Source: a virus
Reading direction: 5' to 3' (one strand)
Length of the DNA: 40,740 bases
IMG/VR virus record: IMGVR_UViG_3300034355_000374
Coordinates: 1 to 40,740 of that record
The notes under the pieces are model-generated. The model was not told the DNA's origin, ran no database searches, and saw only the letters and a list, made by a program, of their open reading frames with translations. Made by a program: the position numbers and the translations under genes. Below, in pieces: positions 7,503 to 15,720 of this stretch (position 1 is the stretch's first letter; each line of letters opens with the position of its first letter).

Positions 7503-7774
7503 ACTTGAGGCTTATAATAATCGTAAAAGAAAAACTGATCTATCTGCAGAAACGGAAAGCGCCGGATCAAGCGGTTTCGCAAATCACGCCACCAGAGATC
7601 ATGCGCTTTAAACAGCGTGCTGTAATCAAGTTTACAAGCATCGTTGAACAAGTCATTCTCAAACGAGTTGATGATTCGACTCATTTGTTTAGTCGCGACC
7701 CGAAAACCCAAAGACACTGTGTAACTTTCTGTCTTGGTCGCTTTTGCAATATCAAAATCGATAATACTTTCCAT
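7499..7774 (-). CDS. Small baseplate-associated protein
   Basis: The gene encodes 91 residues from the ATG at 7774, just after the stop of the baseplate J-like gene (TAA at 7776-7778). A TTG four codons upstream is less likely. The protein is mixed alpha/beta with an aromatic-rich C-terminus (DLWWRDLRNRLIRRFPFL; FFFYDYYKPQV). It is translationally coupled to the next gene through an ATGA overlap. Its place between gpJ-like and the larger tail protein suggests a wedge component, but there is no recognisable signature. Confidence 0.65.
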   Translation of the reverse strand: MESIIDFDIAKATKTESYTVSLGFRVATKQMSRIINSFENDLFNDACKLDYSTLFKAHDLWWRDLRNRLIRRFPFLQIDQFFFYDYYKPQV

Positions 7775-7775
7775 G

Positions 7776-8639
7776 TTATTCAGCAATAAAGTTTAAAGAA
7801 TCGGTAAATGTTTGTCCGGACGTGGTCTCTTCCACCAAGTACCCCGCGCCTGCTTGGTATCTGCGGTTCAACGTATCTGCACCAAGTACAAGGTCGATGC
7901 CTGCACCGAAGCCTTGTGAGTCAAGTCGTCCGCTCATCTGCTGGATGACTACATCGTTTACACCGGGCACGTTCTTGATCAGCTTCTCTACCTCGCGCAC
8001 GTAGATGTAGCCGTCGAAGTTCGTCGTGCTTAAAGTCTCAAGGTAGTCTTGCAGCGCTTTGATTACTGCGGCAGATATCACCGCATTGTATGCGGAGTCG
8101 TAGTAGATGTCTGCTTCCAGATACAACTTATCTGCAGCAAGGCTTATAACGTTGTAGATGATTCCCGCAGTACCGAGTTGGTCGACATAGGTTTCTGCTG
8201 CTGTTATCTCCAGAGAGGACAGCGCTCCAAGCGGTGAGCCTTTCGCCACTTTAAGTACAACGGTTTGCGCGACGGTTGAACTCACACTGCAAGCCTTGAT
8301 AATTCGAAGAGTCGCGTCCTCAACAGCATAGCCCACTACTCCGTTTGCCACTTGCAATACCTGCGGATTGGATGTGGAGTATTGAAACTTGAACATCTTG
8401 TCTTGCAGCCAATAACTTGAAGCTGCAGCAGATACTTTTTGAACGTCTTGCATCTTCTGCAAACTCAAATCGTTCAACTGCTCGAGCAGCGCTTGAGATA
8501 TAGCTATCGTGTAACAGATGTTGCGCAGCACGTTACGCTTGGACCACGTCGAAGGGTTTATCGTTACACCAACGGCTGCGAATTCCGTCACCAGGTTGGT
8601 AGTTATGTAGTCGTAGCACTCTTGTACGGTTCTTGCCAT
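7776..8639 (-). CDS. Baseplate wedge protein, gpJ/Mu gp47-like
   Basis: This 287-residue protein has the features of baseplate J-like wedge proteins, although shorter than P2 gpJ or Mu gp47 (about 300-380). The region of about 95-150 contains the beta-sandwich segment of that family (GYAVEDATLRIIKACSV; VVLKVAKG). The C-terminal half has the typical VYYDSAYNAVISAAVIKALQ-like helix (here DIYYDSAYNAVISAAVIKAL), then the arm segment DGYIYVREVEKLIKNVPGV and NDVVIQQMSG. These wedge proteins bridge hub and fibres and trigger sheath contraction. The gene lies 1 base after the gp37-like gene. The separation from other baseplate genes (36069-38293) by the head block is unusual. Confidence 0.85.
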   Translation of the reverse strand: MARTVQECYDYITTNLVTEFAAVGVTINPSTWSKRNVLRNICYTIAISQALLEQLNDLSLQKMQDVQKVSAAASSYWLQDKMFKFQYSTSNPQVLQVANGVVGYAVEDATLRIIKACSVSSTVAQTVVLKVAKGSPLGALSSLEITAAETYVDQLGTAGIIYNVISLAADKLYLEADIYYDSAYNAVISAAVIKALQDYLETLSTTNFDGYIYVREVEKLIKNVPGVNDVVIQQMSGRLDSQGFGAGIDLVLGADTLNRRYQAGAGYLVEETTSGQTFTDSLNFIAE

Positions 8640-8640
8640 G

Positions 8641-9252
8641 TTATGCGTGTGGGTTTATTTGGTTTTCGTCCTCGTCTATGATAATTAAATCAAGCGGTGC
8701 GTGTGGGTTTATTTGGTTTTCGTCCTCGTCTTCGATAATTAAATCAAGCGGTGCAGGTGATTGGATAAATACCCCTGTGCTTGTGTCGTCATCTGATCCG
8801 GAAGAGTCGATTAATTCTGTTTCAAAGTCCATGGAGTAGTGATAAAGCGCATCGTGGTCGAAGTCGGGCGTCTCCATTGACAGCGCAAGGAAACCGCAGG
8901 CATCGGGCTTGAAGCGGTTCAGTTTACTTGCTACGGCATCCCGTAGGGCGTAAATCGTGAGGTCCTGTTCGAAGCTGCCTTCCGTGTTCAGATGCATGTT
9001 CAGGATGTGGACGCGGAAAACTATCGGGATCGAATAATAGCCGCCGCCAATAGGTCGAGCCTGTCCTGTGTCGGTTATGGTCTCAACAAGTGCGCAAGGC
9101 ATCTGATAAACTTGAGACGTACCGGCACGCAGCCGTTCGACTTGATTATTCCACACACGAGTGTGCAGCGTCGTCTGGACTCGGTCCGCTGTCTCGACTT
9201 GAATTGTCGCAACCTGTGTGAGCACATCTTCTAAAGCCTGCCTTAACGCCAT
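8641..9252 (-). CDS. Neck or tail terminator protein (Mu gp37-like)
   Basis: This 203-residue protein overlaps the virion morphogenesis gene by 10 bases and resembles small neck/tail-terminator proteins (Mu gp37-like): an N-terminal helix, a strand containing MPCALVETITDTGQARPIGG, an IVFRVHIL strand, and a catalytically empty alpha/beta core with DLTIYALRDAVASKLNRF. Such proteins cap the tail tube and connect it to the head. The C-terminal 40 residues are an acidic tail in which an 18-residue block (around PLDLIIEDEDENQINPHA) occurs twice, caused by a 54-bp tandem duplication. The tail is probably disordered and looks recently expanded. Confidence 0.7.
   Translation of the reverse strand: MALRQALEDVLTQVATIQVETADRVQTTLHTRVWNNQVERLRAGTSQVYQMPCALVETITDTGQARPIGGGYYSIPIVFRVHILNMHLNTEGSFEQDLTIYALRDAVASKLNRFKPDACGFLALSMETPDFDHDALYHYSMDFETELIDSSGSDDDTSTGVFIQSPAPLDLIIEDEDENQINPHAPLDLIIIDEDENQINPHA
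8645..8752. repeat. 54-bp in-frame tandem duplication (2 units, 2 mismatches)
   Basis: Units 8645-8698 and 8699-8752 differ at two neighbouring-codon positions (around ctatga versus cttcga). Each unit encodes 18 residues ending in ENQINPHA, so the duplication extends the acidic C-terminus of the gp37-like protein by one block without changing frame. Confidence 0.95.
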
Positions 9253-9683
9253 ATTTCTTCAATCGTTTTATTGATCAATGTTTTTTGTTTTCGTCGCAAG
9301 CTCGGACCGTCGCCCATGTACTTACGCTTTGGCATATTGCCTTCGCCATCGTTATGGATTGACGCATAGGGCAAGTCAACACGAAGGCGGATTAACTGCC
9401 AACGGGCATCGCGAATCGAGTTAGCCGTCGCGCGTCGTAGTTTACCTGTAAGCGTTAACGTCGGTTTGGTCCGACGGCTCAAACCCCTGTTTAGCGGGTA
9501 CTTGTAAGCCCGTGTGCCCGGTATTCTACGCTGTGGTACCTTCCAGGTCTTACCCTCCCAGCTTGACTTGTCGAATGAGTCAACGAAATGCTCCTCCGCT
9601 TGCTTTGCAAGTAGAATCGGCAGACGTCTTTTCGTCTGTTCGATGTTTCGTCTAATCCGGCCAAGTCCAAACCTGTCAGGCAT
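9243..9683 (-). CDS. Phage virion morphogenesis protein (Mu gpG / P2 gpS-like)
   Basis: This 146-residue basic protein matches the phage virion morphogenesis family. The typical features are an N-terminal helix, KQAEEHFVDSFDKSSWEGKT (the conserved F....W..G region), KPTLTLTGKLRRAT (the LxxTGxL motif), and DLPYASIHNDGEGNMPKRK (the YAxxHNxG motif near the C-terminus). Family members complete the tail or neck and allow head-tail joining. The start overlaps the upstream gene by 8 bases, and the stop overlaps the gp37-like gene. The conserved motifs make this one of the safer assignments of the joining block. Confidence 0.88.
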   Translation of the reverse strand: MPDRFGLGRIRRNIEQTKRRLPILLAKQAEEHFVDSFDKSSWEGKTWKVPQRRIPGTRAYKYPLNRGLSRRTKPTLTLTGKLRRATANSIRDARWQLIRLRVDLPYASIHNDGEGNMPKRKYMGDGPSLRRKQKTLINKTIEEIWR

Positions 9684-9951
9684 CTGCTTTAATTGGTTTT
9701 AGTTTAAAATCGTATTGTTCAGTCATCAAGACAGAGCCTTTGCGAATCTTCAAATCGTTGAATTCTACTTCGTCTCCGTCGATATCTTTTTCCGGTGCAA
9801 GCCGTTTCAATCCATCGACGAACAAGCGCCAACGTGAAGGAGCCAGCGTCACAAGTGACACCTTTCGCCCTCCTTTTTTATAATGTTTTACGGCGGCAAG
9901 GATTGTATCGATCACAGCGTTTCCGCTTACGTTAGACGTTCTCATCTTCAT
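9676..9951 (-). CDS. Small conserved phage protein of the head-tail joining block
   Basis: From the ATG at 9951 the gene encodes 91 residues (MKMRTSNVSG). Another ATG lies two codons later. A longer frame starts at 10017 but runs antiparallel in frame through the neighbouring gene and has an unlikely composition. The start overlaps the end of the 63-residue gene by 20 bases. The sequence has an alpha/beta character with a central VSLVTLAPSRWRLFVDGLKR and an acidic DIDGDEVEFNDLKI segment. Small proteins of this type between MuF and the virion morphogenesis gene are common in Mu-like phages. Function is unknown. Confidence 0.65.
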   Translation of the reverse strand: MKMRTSNVSGNAVIDTILAAVKHYKKGGRKVSLVTLAPSRWRLFVDGLKRLAPEKDIDGDEVEFNDLKIRKGSVLMTEQYDFKLKPIKADA

Positions 9952-10123
9952 TCGTTTTAGGTTCAAAAACAAAATTTCCTTTCTGCCCTTCCAGCACTTT
10001 ATCGTGTACAACTTCACCGGTCCTGATATCTTCTGGAATGCCGTCCGGGTATGCCCCGCATGTCATTTTTTCATAGTCGTAGTGCTTGCAGCTAAAGCAC
10101 GGTGGTCTGTTTTCTAAAAGCAT
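9932..10123 (-). CDS. Small CxxC protein
   Basis: The gene encodes 63 residues and starts 3 bases after the MuF stop. It contains CFSCKHYDYEKMTC, three cysteines in a C-x2-C-x9-C spacing with a nearby histidine, so it may bind a zinc ion. The remainder is acidic and probably mostly unstructured. Short cysteine-motif proteins next to head morphogenesis genes are seen in many phages of this type. No function is known. Confidence 0.7.
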   Translation of the reverse strand: MLLENRPPCFSCKHYDYEKMTCGAYPDGIPEDIRTGEVVHDKVLEGQKGNFVFEPKTNEDENV

Positions 10124-10126
10124 AGT

Positions 10127-11737
10127 TTACAAGTTTGATAGGGTTTTCTTTACTTCTTTTTTAAAGTCTTCGAGGTCTGTATCGCCTCCGTATTTCGCGT
10201 GGTACTTTTTCAACATGAGATCACCGATGCTTTTTGCCGTATCTCTTGGTGAATCCGATCCGATATATTCGGCCCAGGCTTCTGCGATCATTTCGTGTTT
10301 TAAGTGCGGCCTGTAACCTCCCGCCGTAGCTGCATACTCGCTCAAACGCTCTTTCAAAAAAGCTTTCCCGAGCTTATGTTCTTTCTCGAATATGCTTATG
10401 AATTCCTGGTCGTCTCTCAAGGAAAGCAGATTATCTAATTCGTGGCCGTACTCGTGATGGAACACGTGACTCGCTTTACCGCTGCCTTTAGAGAAAAATT
10501 CGGAACGAACATTTCGCTCGACGATATCATCAAGTTTCGCAACGGTTCTGGATCCTGCTTCGTTAAAGTAAATACCTGTCAGTTTGCGAGTTGAAAACTT
10601 TAAATCGCCTCTGTCGTAATCTACGCCGGAGCTTCTGTGCGCTATGGTTCCGCTTTGGGTCTTTGGCACCATCGCACTCACCGTACTGGCTGCTCTTTTA
10701 TCAGCTCTTTCTTTACCGAAAAGTTTTACCAGGGTCTCATACGCCTTCGTTTTTTTATACGCCTCTGTGATTATGCGCTTCTTCTCCCTGTTGCTTGCCT
10801 GGATGCTGCCGACGCCCTCCATTTCTATTTCAGGGAAAAGCGACTTGTACTTATACAGCGCTTGATTGGACATATTGGCAATAGAGATATCCAACTTGCC
10901 GAAGTCCGCAAACTTAGCGCCGAAGTCTTTCGCGATTTGTTCAGCTTCCTTTATCGTTTTGGCTACTTTAATCGGCGGGGCTATCTTCTCTGTCGGAAGC
11001 GGTAAATCGAAATTTCTTTTTGCACGCGCCCTGTCTTTCTTTGGCACGTCGAAATAAGGGTGCGACTTGTTGAACACTTCTCCGGTCTCGCCGGGATTCT
11101 GTTTAAACAAATCCTGCATCTGGTCCTCAACAAGTTTGGCTTTGCGCTTGTAGTCCGACGTAGGTTTATCGTTGGTCTGCAACAACAAGCAGCGGCAGTT
11201 GAAGTGATTAAGGGGTGTTATCTTCTTCCAGATAGGATCATCCACAGGTGCCACAAGGTTGTTCAACGGGCGGCAGATATCCGAAGTGTTTACGTCAATG
11301 ATGGCTCTGTATTTGAGGCTGTGCATGACGTCCTTCTCCGCTTGTATAGTCCTCCACTTGCTTGCCATTTGGGCTTGCCCTACTGCGGTGTTGTATTCCG
11401 TTTCGCCCCACACATCATTCCATAGAGTGAACTTCTCACGAGCCAATTTGCGGAACTCCGAAGAGCTTCTCAAATTACCTTTCTCGTCCACAAGCAGACT
11501 GCCAATCTCTTTTGTTTGTTGATATGTTTTCGCTGCGGAAAAAATATACACGTTGTTCACCAGCTCGTTTGCAAGACTCGCTGTATCGTAAGTGATTGGA
11601 CCGAAGCCCTTTAGCACTCCGTCTTTCAAGTACTCCGCGATGGCATAATACAGGCTTTCCGGTAACGTGTAAGCTGTTACCTTGCCGGACTCAATGTCCG
11701 CGATGAATTGCCATATCGCATCAGGAGTAAAATTCAC
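10127..11737 (-). CDS. MuF-like head morphogenesis protein fused to a zincin domain
   Basis: The gene encodes 536 residues. Residues of about 90-210 form the MuF (Mu gp30/SPP1 gp7) minor head domain, shown by DVNTSDICRPL, a proline-rich spacer, ITPLNHFNCRCLLLQ (the P..H.nCRC motif). A basic linker follows, then a C-terminal domain from about 280 onward with the metalloprotease motif HHEYGHELD at about 425-433 (HExxH) and a downstream EMIAEAWAEYIG whose glutamate could be the third zinc ligand. MuF proteins are carried in the virion near the portal. The C-terminal part is a candidate effector delivered with the DNA, or a maturation protease. The start is GTG and overlaps the portal gene by 17 bases. 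Zinc binding is inferred from the motif. Confidence 0.88.
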   Translation of the reverse strand: MNFTPDAIWQFIADIESGKVTAYTLPESLYYAIAEYLKDGVLKGFGPITYDTASLANELVNNVYIFSAAKTYQQTKEIGSLLVDEKGNLRSSSEFRKLAREKFTLWNDVWGETEYNTAVGQAQMASKWRTIQAEKDVMHSLKYRAIIDVNTSDICRPLNNLVAPVDDPIWKKITPLNHFNCRCLLLQTNDKPTSDYKRKAKLVEDQMQDLFKQNPGETGEVFNKSHPYFDVPKKDRARAKRNFDLPLPTEKIAPPIKVAKTIKEAEQIAKDFGAKFADFGKLDISIANMSNQALYKYKSLFPEIEMEGVGSIQASNREKKRIITEAYKKTKAYETLVKLFGKERADKRAASTVSAMVPKTQSGTIAHRSSGVDYDRGDLKFSTRKLTGIYFNEAGSRTVAKLDDIVERNVRSEFFSKGSGKASHVFHHEYGHELDNLLSLRDDQEFISIFEKEHKLGKAFLKERLSEYAATAGGYRPHLKHEMIAEAWAEYIGSDSPRDTAKSIGDLMLKKYHAKYGGDTDLEDFKKEVKKTLSNL

Positions 11738-13022
11738 GGAGTTTATTTTCTATGCTTTTAAATCCTTTGGCTGGCGGCATTGTTGGTTCAGTCTGTTTTA
11801 TTTCGACAGCAGGAATGCCTGTTCGTTCTTGGAAGTATTCAGCGTCCATCTGCAAGCCCGCATCCTTCATCGTTTTGGCGATGGTAGCGGTTACTTGATT
11901 GGACTCGTCTTCTCTCTTCCTGGCGATATGCTTCTCTTCATCGTTAGCGAATTGAAACCTCGCATCTTCCGGGATTGCAAAGCCCAATTTTCGAAGCTTC
12001 GGAAACACCTGTTCGTTGATGACAGATTCCATATCTGCGCCGTCCGTTGATTGTTTGGCCTTGAGCGCTTTAGCCGCAGGGCTGTCTTCATTCTGCATGC
12101 CAAGTTTACCTGGGACCGAATCCAGCGCGTCAGCATGCCCGAGAATCACTTTACTGATTTTTGCCTCACAGCGCTTTTCTAAGTTCTCGAAAATTAAAAA
12201 CCCGCTGCCGGTTCCGCCATTTGCTTGAATGAATTCCAGCTTATCTTCTTTATCGAAGATACCCCAGCCCGCACTGCCCATCTCGGACAACATGCGCGCC
12301 AAGTCGTCGCGGTACTCCTGTTCTCTGCTATCTGTAAACGCAGCTCGAAACGGCATGCCGAACATCTCCGAAGCCGTCGTGTTAAAACCTAAATTGATTC
12401 GGGTAATCACCTCATACAGCCCGACCTTGTAAAGTAGCCCATACCCGCAACGGCTGTAACCGTTCTCCGATGGCGTAGTCGCCCAGATATGCCAATCATC
12501 GTATGGCGGTTCCAGAAAGGATGCGCCGTGTATGTTGTATTGGAAAGTAACTACGTTCAAACGGTCCGGGCTGACAAGCCAGCGCGGTACGGTCGATATG
12601 CCGGGAAATCTCCCGCCTTCCAGATCACCTAAAGCGACAAGGCTATATCCGTAGAACTTCGCGTCCAGGATATGACTCATCAACTCACGAAACCACTTCG
12701 CTTCTTTGAATTGCAGCGTCAAGTCTTCGAGGTCTTTATCCTTAACGCTGATCCGGTAATCCCGCAACAAGGTTAAATCCTTACGCGCTTCCATGCATGC
12801 GAATACGTGGCCGTTTTGGATAGTATCGTTAAAGAGATTCTGCACTTTCACCCTGTGCGGGTAGTAGTCGCGCTCCATCTCGTTGATGGCTTCTCTCCAA
12901 GTAGCCACGTTCTGACGGAGCCTCTGCAGTTGCAGAATGCGCGCGTCCTTGTTGATGGCCTGCGCTTTCTTCACAGAGGGCTTTCCGCCTAATCGATTAA
13001 ATATGTTATTGATCAAACCCAT
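11721..13022 (-). CDS. Portal protein (Mu gp29 / DUF935-like)
   Basis: This 433-residue protein lies between the connector gene and MuF, and shows the portal pattern of the DUF935 family. An N-terminal region with RQNVATWREAINEMERDYYP leads to the conserved NGHVFACMEARKDLTLLRDY segment (the tested-for-DNA-passage wing region), then LMSHILDAKFYGYSLVALGD, RFPGISTVPRWLVSPDRLNV and the LFP-like stem/crown helix in the C-terminal third. Length is normal for this family (about 400-500). It forms the dodecameric DNA gate at one vertex of the head. The start shares one base with the stop of the connector gene, and the stop overlaps MuF. Confidence 0.88.
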   Translation of the reverse strand: MGLINNIFNRLGGKPSVKKAQAINKDARILQLQRLRQNVATWREAINEMERDYYPHRVKVQNLFNDTIQNGHVFACMEARKDLTLLRDYRISVKDKDLEDLTLQFKEAKWFRELMSHILDAKFYGYSLVALGDLEGGRFPGISTVPRWLVSPDRLNVVTFQYNIHGASFLEPPYDDWHIWATTPSENGYSRCGYGLLYKVGLYEVITRINLGFNTTASEMFGMPFRAAFTDSREQEYRDDLARMLSEMGSAGWGIFDKEDKLEFIQANGGTGSGFLIFENLEKRCEAKISKVILGHADALDSVPGKLGMQNEDSPAAKALKAKQSTDGADMESVINEQVFPKLRKLGFAIPEDARFQFANDEEKHIARKREDESNQVTATIAKTMKDAGLQMDAEYFQERTGIPAVEIKQTEPTMPPAKGFKSIENKLREFYS

Positions 13023-13903
13023 TAGTAGTTATTTTCATTTCGGACAGCCCCGCCAAATGGAAAGCGCTTACCTGTTCGCGGTTGATTTTTGGCGATGTCA
13101 GCGGTCACGTCATCTCCCTTCGCAGCACGTCGAAGCCATGCGATTGCATCGTCGTAGCGCTTAACACGGAGCTCCGGAATAGATGTTGGTGCGATACGGC
13201 TGTGCAAGTGGTAGATTGCTACATCCATGCATGCCGTTACGATTTGCTGATTGCGGTTGTCTGCTGCTATCCAGTAGCCTGTATCACTCGGCCACAGGTT
13301 GACTACGTTGTGCGCACCGTTGTCGGTCCAGTAAGTGCTGCCGTTCTGCGCATCTGGGAAGACGTTTGCAAATGGTAGATTCTCGATGCGTCCGTATTCC
13401 AGCGCCTGCGTTGCTGATATCATGGTGGACGCTACTTTACAAGTATACTTGCGGTTCTTGTAAATCACTTTGTCGTCGACGTTGTAGGCTTTGAGATAGT
13501 CGAAGGGTGTGTGGTTAACAGGTGCTTTCACGTAGAACATCTCGTACTGTGCACCAATCAACGCCCACTTCGTTGCGTCAAACGCTCCGGTGGTGGACGC
13601 TATGCATCTGTAAACCTGCCCGCCGTTAACGCACATCATGTTTGCCGTGTAACTGGTCAAGCCTGTATATCCGTTGGCGTCAAGATAAATCCGATCGTTA
13701 TATCCGTAGGTGGTGGCGTATGCGAATTTAGCAGTGTCGCTGAACTCGGTGTCAAGGTCGTACTTGTGTCGCAGATAGGACTTAACCTCTTCGATTGCAA
13801 CGCTAAGTGCGGAATTCAGGACCGCAGAATCCAAACCGATTATCTGGTTAAGGTGGTCCGTTTGTATCAGTCTTTTGAGATCCGAAGTTATCAAGTACGC
13901 CAT
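13022..13903 (-). CDS. Head-tail connector (Mu gp36 / DUF1320-like) with inserted modules
   Basis: This 293-residue protein begins like gp36-type connectors (AYLITSDLKRLIQTDHLNQI, then ALSVAIEEVKSYLRHKYDLD) and ends with the matching C-terminal helices (VTACMDVAIYHLHSRIAP; LRVKRYDDAIAWLRRAAKGD). Between them, about residues 85-215 is an insert. It holds two Cys/Trp segments (GGQVYRCIASTTGAFDATKW and YNVDDKVIYKNRKYTCKVAS) with the spacing of CBM5/12-like modules. The usual DUF1320 protein has only about 140 residues. The insert probably faces outward on the neck. The gene lies between TerL and portal, not after the capsid gene as in Mu. Confidence 0.78.
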   Translation of the reverse strand: MAYLITSDLKRLIQTDHLNQIIGLDSAVLNSALSVAIEEVKSYLRHKYDLDTEFSDTAKFAYATTYGYNDRIYLDANGYTGLTSYTANMMCVNGGQVYRCIASTTGAFDATKWALIGAQYEMFYVKAPVNHTPFDYLKAYNVDDKVIYKNRKYTCKVASTMISATQALEYGRIENLPFANVFPDAQNGSTYWTDNGAHNVVNLWPSDTGYWIAADNRNQQIVTACMDVAIYHLHSRIAPTSIPELRVKRYDDAIAWLRRAAKGDDVTADIAKNQPRTGKRFPFGGAVRNENNY

Positions 13904-13981
13904 GATAACAACGAAAGTAAAATTGATGTCTCGCTATCCTTTGCCGTATTTCAGCGATAAATTGCCGTAAGTGCGCCTAAA

Positions 13982-15496
13982 TCAATAGCCGTGATTTGAT
14001 TCTCTGCGTCCAAGCTGCACAGGTCTTCGGTCCTCTGATTTCTCGAACTTGCGGTACTGATCACGAAGGACCGTGCAGAAGAAGTATCTGGTTAAATCGC
14101 AGAAGTGACCGAAGGGCTGGTATGATTGTTTTGTACGCGGATCTGTTACGGTCTTCTTGTCCACTTTACCGTTCTTGTCCTCTTTGGTATTCTCGTAGTC
14201 GCTTATCGCTGTCTTGCAAGACAAGTCGACTCTGAACCGGATCTTCTGAATCTCGTTTTCCAAGATGGAATTCAAGAAAAACGCAGACGTGACCACAGAA
14301 GGATTGGACCGAGCTACTTGGATCGTCGGTCTGAACTGCTTAAGCTCGATAGCCATGAGCTTGAACAAGTCGTGCCCCTTCTCTTGCTTAACGTCATCCT
14401 TCACGCTGGTAGCGTCACCACCGATGAACACCCTGCCGTTATGGCCCCACTCAAGCAGTTTGCGGGTTATGGCTCTGCCCATTGCATGTGTGGTATTGTC
14501 CGGATTCTTCAATGCGAATTCCGCTATTTTGTAAACATCAAAACCTCCGTCCTTCTCTTCCACCTGGAAGACGCCGCAAGGGAAGTACGGAACCGTGTTT
14601 TCGTCAAACATCAAATAGACTGCCAAGTCGGGATTGTATGGATAGGTGCCTGCGTGTATTTCGGATTTCCATTGTTTCAAGAATTCGCCACCGTAAGTGG
14701 TTTTACCGTATTCGCCCAATACGTTAATGCGGTATTGGTTGAAGTTGCGTGTGCGCATGGATTCGTATTCGGCGATAAGGCTTTCATTCACAGCACCATA
14801 CTTGCCACAGGGCGAACCAACGATCCAGAAGTTATCTCGATAATCTGTTTTAATCAGCAAGGTGCGCCCGTCTCCGCTTATGCGGATGAAGCTATCGGGC
14901 GAAGGGAGTGTGCCGTACTCGTCTGTGTCGGTCCATGTGATAGTGTCGGTTAGGTCCGTCTTCACCCATGACCTTTCATCAACGGGATTCCATGCCGCGA
15001 AAATCTTTTGGTTCTGCATTCCGCGTAGAGACATTTGGAGCTGTTCGTACTCACTTATGTCGTAGTGGTTCAACTCATCCAGAAAAACATACTTAAAGCT
15101 CTCTACCCCTTTCACTTTCTCGTCGGAGTCCAAACCCTGCATGAGTATTTGTGCACCATTATCGAAGCGCATCTCTCGGTCCATCTTCTCACACAGCGGG
15201 TAGAGGTAGGTTGTATCAACCGCGACGTGCAGACTTCGTTTAATCGTCGTTTCGATACGTGTAGATTCCTTTCGGAAAGTCAGCGAGCTGAACTTGTTAA
15301 CCGCTGCTTCTTTGGCAAGAACCTGACAAATGGAAACGGTTTTGGCGGACGACTTACCGCCGTAAATTAGTATCGTCCTAATCCGTTTGTCCGCGACTGC
15401 TTTTTCGATAATGAAGTAAAGCGGATTGAACCACGTTTTCCGGAACTTGATGTCCCGGCGGCGTATCATATCGAGTCTTCTATTTGGTGCTGTCAT
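13982..15496 (-). CDS. terL: Terminase large subunit
   Basis: This 504-residue packaging ATPase-nuclease has a Walker A at about 46-53 (GGKSSAKT), a Walker B at about 137-141 (VFLDE) and an adjacent C-motif region (FAAWNP). The nuclease domain carries the first acidic residue in LMFDENT (Asp297), a second in FIGGDATS (Asp360) and a late aspartate in HFCDLTRYF. The pattern is that of Terminase_3-type large subunits. It pumps DNA into the prohead through the portal and cuts the concatemer. It overlaps the 79-residue gene upstream by 17 bases and is preceded by the TerS gene. Cut-site type (cos or headful) cannot be told from the sequence. Confidence 0.95.
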   Translation of the reverse strand: MTAPNRRLDMIRRRDIKFRKTWFNPLYFIIEKAVADKRIRTILIYGGKSSAKTVSICQVLAKEAAVNKFSSLTFRKESTRIETTIKRSLHVAVDTTYLYPLCEKMDREMRFDNGAQILMQGLDSDEKVKGVESFKYVFLDELNHYDISEYEQLQMSLRGMQNQKIFAAWNPVDERSWVKTDLTDTITWTDTDEYGTLPSPDSFIRISGDGRTLLIKTDYRDNFWIVGSPCGKYGAVNESLIAEYESMRTRNFNQYRINVLGEYGKTTYGGEFLKQWKSEIHAGTYPYNPDLAVYLMFDENTVPYFPCGVFQVEEKDGGFDVYKIAEFALKNPDNTTHAMGRAITRKLLEWGHNGRVFIGGDATSVKDDVKQEKGHDLFKLMAIELKQFRPTIQVARSNPSVVTSAFFLNSILENEIQKIRFRVDLSCKTAISDYENTKEDKNGKVDKKTVTDPRTKQSYQPFGHFCDLTRYFFCTVLRDQYRKFEKSEDRRPVQLGRRESNHGY

Positions 15497-15719
15497 TTGG
15501 TTTTAAAACTTCTGTTGCTTCTGCCCAATTAACATGTGCCGATTTCAACCAATCTATGTTCTGTTGACTGAATTTATCTATTTCAAATGCGCCATGCCCA
15601 TCTTCGTGTGAGATTGACAAATCGTATTTTTTACAAACGGCTTCGATTTCTTCCAAGAACTTAACTTGCTTCTCTGGTATCTCGGTGGATTTATTCGTTA
15701 TGCAATTCCAAGTTTCCAT
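15480..15719 (-). CDS. Small conserved phage protein between TerS and TerL
   Basis: The gene encodes 79 residues from the ATG at 15719, 1 base after the TerS stop. A longer frame from 15767 would read inside TerS. The sequence FLEEIEAVCKKYDLSISHED followed by GHGAFEIDKF resembles a small phage protein family found near terminase and nuclease genes, in which an acidic His-Glu-Asp-Gly-His segment is conserved. That could bind a metal, but no activity is known. It overlaps TerL by 17 bases, so the three genes form one translational unit. Confidence 0.7.
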   Translation of the reverse strand: METWNCITNKSTEIPEKQVKFLEEIEAVCKKYDLSISHEDGHGAFEIDKFSQQNIDWLKSAHVNWAEATEVLKPNDSTK

Positions 15720-15720
15720 G

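Noticed and set aside
14126-14953. Plus-strand frame of 275 residues
   Set aside because: It lies opposite the terminase large subunit, whose motifs are complete; no domain is seen in the plus-strand product.
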